Shown here: piece by piece, positions 5,172 through 8,017 of the stretch
Position numbering within the stretch: the stretch's first letter is position 1
Layout of the letters: each line of letters opens with the position of its first letter
Assembly (NCBI GenBank): GCA_039029935.1
Contig: JBCCFC010000626.1
Location: forward strand, 1 to 8,017
From: G039029935 sp039029935
GTDB taxonomy: Bacteria; Chloroflexota; Anaerolineae; Caldilineales; Caldilineaceae
Direction of reading: 5' to 3'
Length of the DNA stretch: 8,017 nt
The notes under the pieces: generated by a model
Told to the model about the DNA's origin: nothing
Databases searched by the model: none
Seen by the model: only the letters and a program-made list of their open reading frames with translations
Position numbers and translations under genes: made by a program

Positions 5172-5888
5172 ATGAGTAAGAAACAAAGAATTCTTGTCGT
5201 TGACGACGACCGCGAAATTGCACGTCTCGTTCGTCAATATCTAGAAAAAGCAGAGTATGAGGTATTAACCGCCTATAATGGAGCCGATGCATGGACCATC
5301 ATCCAGCACGAAGACCTCGACTTGGTGGTGTTGGATTTGATGATGCCGGAGATGGATGGCTGGGAGGTCACAAAACGGGTACGCTCCACGCCGCGCATTG
5401 CCGACCTCTTTATCATCATGTTGACAGCGCGGGTCGACGAGACAGATCGTATCGTCGGGCTGGAGATGGGTGCGGATGACTATCTGCCCAAACCCTTCAA
5501 TCCACGTGAAGTCGTCGCACGCGCCAAGACAGTGCTGCGCCGCTTACCCAATGCCAATCCAGATGAGGCAGTAACTGTTAGACGCTCACAAGTATTGCAA
5601 GCAGGGACGTTACGTTTGGATACTTCCCAACAGCGTGTGACCAACAGCGGCACTGAGCTAGAGTTGACCCAGACAGAATACAAGCTGCTACAACTCTTAA
5701 TGGAAAATCCAGGCTACGTTTTTGCACGCATCGACCTGATCGAGCAAGCACTCGGCTACGAATATATCGGCATGGAACGCACCCTAGACACACACATCAA
5801 AAACCTACGCCGCAAGATCGAAGCCGACCCGAAGAAGCCCGAGTATATATTGACCGTGTATGGCGTGGGCTATCGGTTTGCAGGATGA
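5172..5888 (+). CDS. OmpR/PhoB-family response regulator
   Basis: A cytoplasmic 238-residue transcription regulator. The receiver domain (4-122) has the acidic cluster D11-D12-D13, phospho-acceptor D55 in LVVLDLMMPEMDGWE, switch residue T85 in MLTAR and K107 in ADDYLPKPF. The C-terminal winged-helix DNA-binding domain (about 143-237) contains LTQTEYKLLQLLMENPGYVFARIDLIEQALGYEY, the recognition helix around RTLDTHIKNLRRKIE, and the wing ILTVYGVGYRF. All residues needed for phosphorylation and DNA binding are present. It begins 39 nt after the DUF6575-like gene and may be transcribed with it, but the ATG lacks a Shine-Dalgarno; TTATAC lies just upstream (5161-5166), so a leaderless start is conceivable. 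Its partner kinase is next on the same strand, across an unusual repeat-filled gap. Target genes are unknown. Confidence 0.96.
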   Translation: MSKKQRILVVDDDREIARLVRQYLEKAEYEVLTAYNGADAWTIIQHEDLDLVVLDLMMPEMDGWEVTKRVRSTPRIADLFIIMLTARVDETDRIVGLEMGADDYLPKPFNPREVVARAKTVLRRLPNANPDEAVTVRRSQVLQAGTLRLDTSQQRVTNSGTELELTQTEYKLLQLLMENPGYVFARIDLIEQALGYEYIGMERTLDTHIKNLRRKIEADPKKPEYILTVYGVGYRFAG

Positions 5889-5892
5889 CAAG

Positions 5893-5944
5893 GTGTGATA
5901 GTGTGATAGTGTGATAGTGTGATAGTGTCATAGTGTGATAGTGT
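5893..5944. repeat. Octamer tandem repeat GTGTGATA, about 6.5 copies
   Basis: Starting 5 nt after the response-regulator stop, GTGTGATA recurs at 5893, 5901, 5909, 5917 and 5933, with one variant (GTGTCATA) at 5925 and a partial GTGT at 5941-5944. Five of six full units are identical, so the array is recent or homogenised by slippage. It fills the first half of the RR-HK gap. No repeat of this unit is seen elsewhere in the window. Confidence 0.95.
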
Positions 5945-5979
5945 TATTAACTATTAACTATTAACTATTAACTATTAAA
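5945..5979. repeat. Heptamer tandem repeat TATTAAC, 5 copies
   Basis: Directly abutting the octamer array, TATTAAC is repeated four times exactly (5945-5972), then once as TATTAAA (5973-5979). Only 15 nt separate it from the kinase ATG. Each unit contains TATTAA, a 4/6 match to a -10 hexamer, so the array offers several staggered weak -10 boxes. Heptamer arrays of this kind resemble the short tandemly repeated repetitive (STRR) sequences known from filamentous cyanobacteria. Confidence 0.95.
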
Positions 5980-5994
5980 TGTTAGCTAAAAATT

Positions 5995-7509
5995 ATGAAT
6001 CGACTATGGGTACGACTTAGTTTAATATTTGTTGGCTTTGTGCTGCTTAGTGCATTGATTGTCCTTGTTGGTGCGCGCCTGTTGGTCAATGAACGTGTGA
6101 TTAACTCGGCGTTGACTGAGTATCGACGTGGGTTTAATGACTTGGCCGACCACTTGGGACGACACTACAAGCGCAATAAAAACTGGGATGATGTCGATTC
6201 ATTGATGGAAGGCGCGCAGGCCATGACATTCCTCTGGCCCGGCCCCCGTCCATTGCTGATTTTGGTCGATGAAGATGATAACATCGTCTATCCACCGCAA
6301 TGGCGCAACCGCGATATTTCAGCGGACGAGGCGCGCTTTCGACGCCGTATTGAAGTCGATGGCAAAACCATTGCGCATTTGGTTGTCCGCCCCAATATTC
6401 GCGCCGAACTAAGCAATGCCCGTCTACTAGATAACAATGCCACCAATACCGAAAGGGCAAATCGGCGTCCCCCTGGTCCACTGGGACCGCCTGGGCCACC
6501 CTTTGGGATTGTGTTGGGGCCAGGTGACGCAACGCCAGGCCGAACGGTCCTGGAGAATTTGAGTTGGCTCCTGCTCATTATCGCCCTCATCGGCGGCAGC
6601 GGTGGCATCCTTGTTGCCGTTTTTGCCAGTCGCGGACTCACCTCACCTTTACAGCGTCTCTCTACCGCAGCCCGTGCCATTGCTGGTGGTGACATGAGTC
6701 AGCGTGTTCAGATTGAAGGTAGTCAAGAGATGCAGGAGGTCGGCGTCGCCTTTAACGAGATGATGACAAGCCTCGAAGAAGCAGAGAAACTGCGTCGCAA
6801 TCTGGTGGCCGATGTCGCCCATGAACTGCGTACACCGCTAAGTGTTCTCCAAGGCAATCTGCGTGCCATTCTCGATGATGTCTACCCGCTGGATAAACGT
6901 GAAATTGCACGACTTTACACACAGACACGACTGCTCAATCGCCTTGTCAATGATCTGCGCGAAGTGGCACAGGCAGAGGCCGGACAGCTACCACTCAACT
7001 TCCAATCAACCAATCTGGCATCGGTTGTACATGAGGTGGTCGAAAACTTTGCGCCATTTGCGGAGGCCGAAGAAGTCCACATGGCCGTTACATTCCCTGC
7101 CGACTTACCTTCTGTGAACATAGATGTCACACGCTTCAAGCAAGTACTTAACAACCTACTGGCAAATGCAGTCCGTCACAGCGATGCTGACGGCACAGTC
7201 ATGGTCAGCGGCCAAGCAACCGTCAACGATATTGGTGATACGATCCTACGATTAACCGTACAAGACACAGGGGACGGCATTGCCCCCCAACACCTCAAAC
7301 GCATCTTTGACCGCTTCTACCGCTTCAACGAAGCCCGCGACCGCGAATCTGGCGGTACGGGACTAGGGCTGGCGATTGTCCAGGCAATTGTACAGGCACA
7401 TGGTGGGCAGGTTGGTGTCCATAGCGATGGCTTAGGACAAGGCACCACATTCTGGATTGAACTGCCCACCAAAGAACAACCATTGTTCTATAATCCAGAC
7501 TTAATATAG
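5995..7509 (+). CDS. HAMP-containing sensor histidine kinase (BaeS/PhoR-like architecture)
   Basis: A 504-residue membrane kinase, partner of the upstream regulator. Order: TM1 (about 8-30), an extracytoplasmic sensor region (31-188), TM2 (189-211), HAMP (212-264, with LTSPLQRLSTAARAIAGGDMSQRV), and the dimerisation/phospho-acceptor helix with H276 in DVAHELRTPLS. The catalytic ATPase domain has the N box NNLLANAVRH (386-395), G1 DTGDGI (424-429), F box FDRFYRF (438-444) and G2 GGTGLGLAI (453-461). All motifs are intact, so it should autophosphorylate and pass phosphate to D55 of the regulator. The sensor region has no recognised ligand-binding motif. Its last part is a collagen-like proline/glycine stretch (RRPPGPLGPPGPPFG, 157-171) just before TM2. 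No Shine-Dalgarno precedes the ATG. The TAG stop is followed by the structured region at 7534-7674. Confidence 0.95.
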   Translation: MNRLWVRLSLIFVGFVLLSALIVLVGARLLVNERVINSALTEYRRGFNDLADHLGRHYKRNKNWDDVDSLMEGAQAMTFLWPGPRPLLILVDEDDNIVYPPQWRNRDISADEARFRRRIEVDGKTIAHLVVRPNIRAELSNARLLDNNATNTERANRRPPGPLGPPGPPFGIVLGPGDATPGRTVLENLSWLLLIIALIGGSGGILVAVFASRGLTSPLQRLSTAARAIAGGDMSQRVQIEGSQEMQEVGVAFNEMMTSLEEAEKLRRNLVADVAHELRTPLSVLQGNLRAILDDVYPLDKREIARLYTQTRLLNRLVNDLREVAQAEAGQLPLNFQSTNLASVVHEVVENFAPFAEAEEVHMAVTFPADLPSVNIDVTRFKQVLNNLLANAVRHSDADGTVMVSGQATVNDIGDTILRLTVQDTGDGIAPQHLKRIFDRFYRFNEARDRESGGTGLGLAIVQAIVQAHGGQVGVHSDGLGQGTTFWIELPTKEQPLFYNPDLI

Positions 7510-7533
7510 TCAAACAATACATTTTTTACCACA

Positions 7534-7575
7534 AATAACTACAGATGAACACAATTGAGTTTATCTGTAGTTATT
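7534..7575 (+). terminator. Long hairpin after the histidine kinase, probable terminator
   Basis: Thirteen-bp perfect arms AATAACTACAGAT (7534-7546) and ATCTGTAGTTATT (7563-7575) extend inward by a G-U pair and three more pairs to an 8-nt loop, about 17 bp in all. It starts 24 nt after the kinase stop. The sequence after the stem is ATTATTGGT, with no clean T-run. It may therefore be a poor terminator and act instead as an mRNA 3'-end stabiliser. Confidence 0.6.
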
Positions 7576-7584
7576 ATTATTGGT

Positions 7585-7637
7585 CTATTTATCCTTGAAA
7601 ATTTGAAGATGACCTCCAAATTTTCAAGGATAAATAG
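7585..7637. repeat. Perfect 21-bp inverted repeat with 11-nt loop
   Basis: Positions 7585-7605 are exactly complementary to 7617-7637, with an 11-nt loop AAGATGACCTC. The arm begins CTATTTATCCTTGAAA and the partner ends AAGGATAAATAG. Past one mismatch (7584/7638) a G-C and a G-T pair continue. It has no T-tract on either strand, encodes no convincing protein, and is far longer than terminators need. It could be a small non-autonomous palindromic element, a cruciform-forming site or an RNA hairpin. Confidence 0.9.
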
Positions 7638-7647
7638 CCTGTCATCT

Positions 7648-7674
7648 TTGTCTGTGTATTGTAGACAACTTTTT
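7648..7674 (+). terminator. Short hairpin with T-run
   Basis: TTGTCT (7648-7653) pairs with AGACAA (7663-7668) around a 9-nt loop in which two G-U pairs are possible. CTTTTT (7669-7674) follows. This is the third hairpin in a row and the only one with a proper T-run, so it is the likeliest actual termination point for the kinase transcript. The stem is short. Confidence 0.45.
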
Positions 7675-7720
7675 GTAATCGCATTTCATGTCATGTTGAT
7701 GAAGTTCAATTACGAGCGGG

Positions 7721-7748
7721 TTGGCAAAGACAGAAGGGATGATATAAA
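7721..7748 (+). promoter_or_regulatory. Promoter of the antitoxin gene
   Basis: TTGGCA (7721-7726, 5/6) and TATAAA (7743-7748, 4/6, running on as TATAAAAT) are 16 bp apart. The predicted transcription start near 7755 gives a leader of about 35 nt ending in the GGGAGGT ribosome site at 7777-7783. Confidence 0.55.
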
Positions 7749-7788
7749 ATGTGGTATCGGCATCCTTGCCCGTTCTGGGAGGTAAACG

Positions 7789-8017
7789 ATGAAAGCAATT
7801 ACCGTGAATGAACTTTATCGCAATTTTTTCACAATTATCGAAGAAATTCTGACAACGGGCATTCCGCTTGAAATTAACATCAAGGGGCGGAGATTGCGAC
7901 TTGTTCCCGTGGATGATGTCGCCAAAGTGGAGCGGGTTGAGAAATCGAAAAAAGCTGATAAACTACAAAATTTGGTCTATCGACCGAATGCAATCAAGGG
8001 TGATCCTGACGATATTG
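7789..8017 (+). CDS. Phd/YefM-type (type II) antitoxin, truncated by window end
   Basis: The reading frame is open from the ATG at 7789 to the end of the window (76 residues, no stop), with a strong GGGAGGT Shine-Dalgarno 5 nt upstream. It reads MKAITVNELYRNFFTIIEEILTTG (1-24), a Phd/YefM-like N-terminal fold in which a strand and helix form the dimeric DNA-binding unit. Then PLEINIKGRRLRLVPV (26-41), the typical 'hGr.hahlvPv' strand pair, a charged linker, and NLVYRPNAIKGDPDDI (61-76). The last segment resembles the C-terminal toxin-binding tail of antitoxins paired with PIN-domain (VapC-like) toxins, which often continue 'GDPDDLV'. Such antitoxins neutralise the toxin and repress their own operon. 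A toxin gene is expected just downstream, outside the window, but is not seen. The antitoxin class is fairly sure; the toxin class is inferred. Confidence 0.8.
   Translation, partial: MKAITVNELYRNFFTIIEEILTTGIPLEINIKGRRLRLVPVDDVAKVERVEKSKKADKLQNLVYRPNAIKGDPDDI

Noticed and set aside
5893..5944. Repeated TGTGA half-sites suggesting CRP binding
   Set aside because: CRP needs inverted half-sites (TGTGA-N6-TCACA). Here the TGTGA copies are direct repeats at 8-bp spacing, best explained by tandem duplication of the octamer.
5893..5979. CRISPR-like array
   Set aside because: The units are 7-8 bp with no spacers, so they are simple tandem repeats.
5921..5990. PhoB/OmpR binding box for autoregulation in the RR-HK gap
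   Set aside because: Such boxes are usually direct repeats with about 11-bp periodicity; the 8- and 7-bp periods do not fit.
7585..7648. H-type pseudoknot formed by the 21-bp hairpin loop and its downstream complement
   Set aside because: A 3-nt connector cannot span a 21-bp stem, so an intramolecular pseudoknot with both helices complete is sterically impossible; only alternative or intermolecular pairing remains.
7555..7785. 76-codon plus-strand open frame through the hairpin region
   Set aside because: It would start at TTG without an SD inside hairpin 1 and run through the perfect 21-bp palindrome and the antitoxin promoter; its composition looks like translated non-coding DNA.

Overview
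The window reads as a bacterial chromosome segment of intermediate GC, most likely from a filamentous or heterotrophic Chloroflexota (Anaerolineae-like), with Cyanobacteria as the main alternative. The hints are a XisH/XisI pair, a secreted protein ending in an 'IPLV'-type tail of the kind I associate with Chloroflexota exported proteins, a DUF6575-like gene, and heptamer/octamer intergenic repeats. This assignment is an inference; no rRNA or marker gene is present.

Layout. Positions 41-1290 (minus strand) hold a compact operon: a non-metal ArsR-type repressor, an SRPBCC/AHSA1 protein overlapping it by 8 nt, and a VOC/glyoxalase-fold gene broken by two single-base insertions. Its promoter is unusually clear: TTGACA, 17 bp, TATGCT, with a 15-bp inverted repeat inside the spacer and a predicted start of transcription on the A of an ATG (leaderless). 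Divergently, 1459-2337 (plus) encodes a secreted protein made of two 96-residue helical repeats, an acidic linker and a short hydrophobic C-terminus. It has an extended -10 promoter, an upstream palindrome and a strong terminator.

Positions 2415-3166 (minus) carry an AT-rich xisH-xisI pair with overlapping reading frames. Divergent from it, 3358-5132 (plus) is a two-gene unit: a group A FAD-dependent monooxygenase-like protein, overlapping by 4 nt a DUF6575-like protein. A two-component pair follows on the same strand, an OmpR/PhoB response regulator (5172-5888) and a HAMP-containing histidine kinase (5995-7509). The two are separated by 106 bp made almost entirely of two abutting tandem repeats, an 8-mer array and a 7-mer array.

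Positions 7510-7788 are non-coding and dense in secondary structure: three consecutive hairpins, one with a perfect 21-bp stem, then a promoter. The last gene (7789 to the edge) is a Phd/YefM-type antitoxin cut off by the window end; a PIN-domain toxin may follow outside.

Working model: the ArsR operon is self-repressed and senses something other than a metal. The RR/HK pair is a complete phosphorelay with an unknown stimulus, and could control its own region or the secreted protein, though no site proves this. XisHI and the antitoxin are accessory modules. I see no transposase, tRNA, rRNA or CRISPR array.
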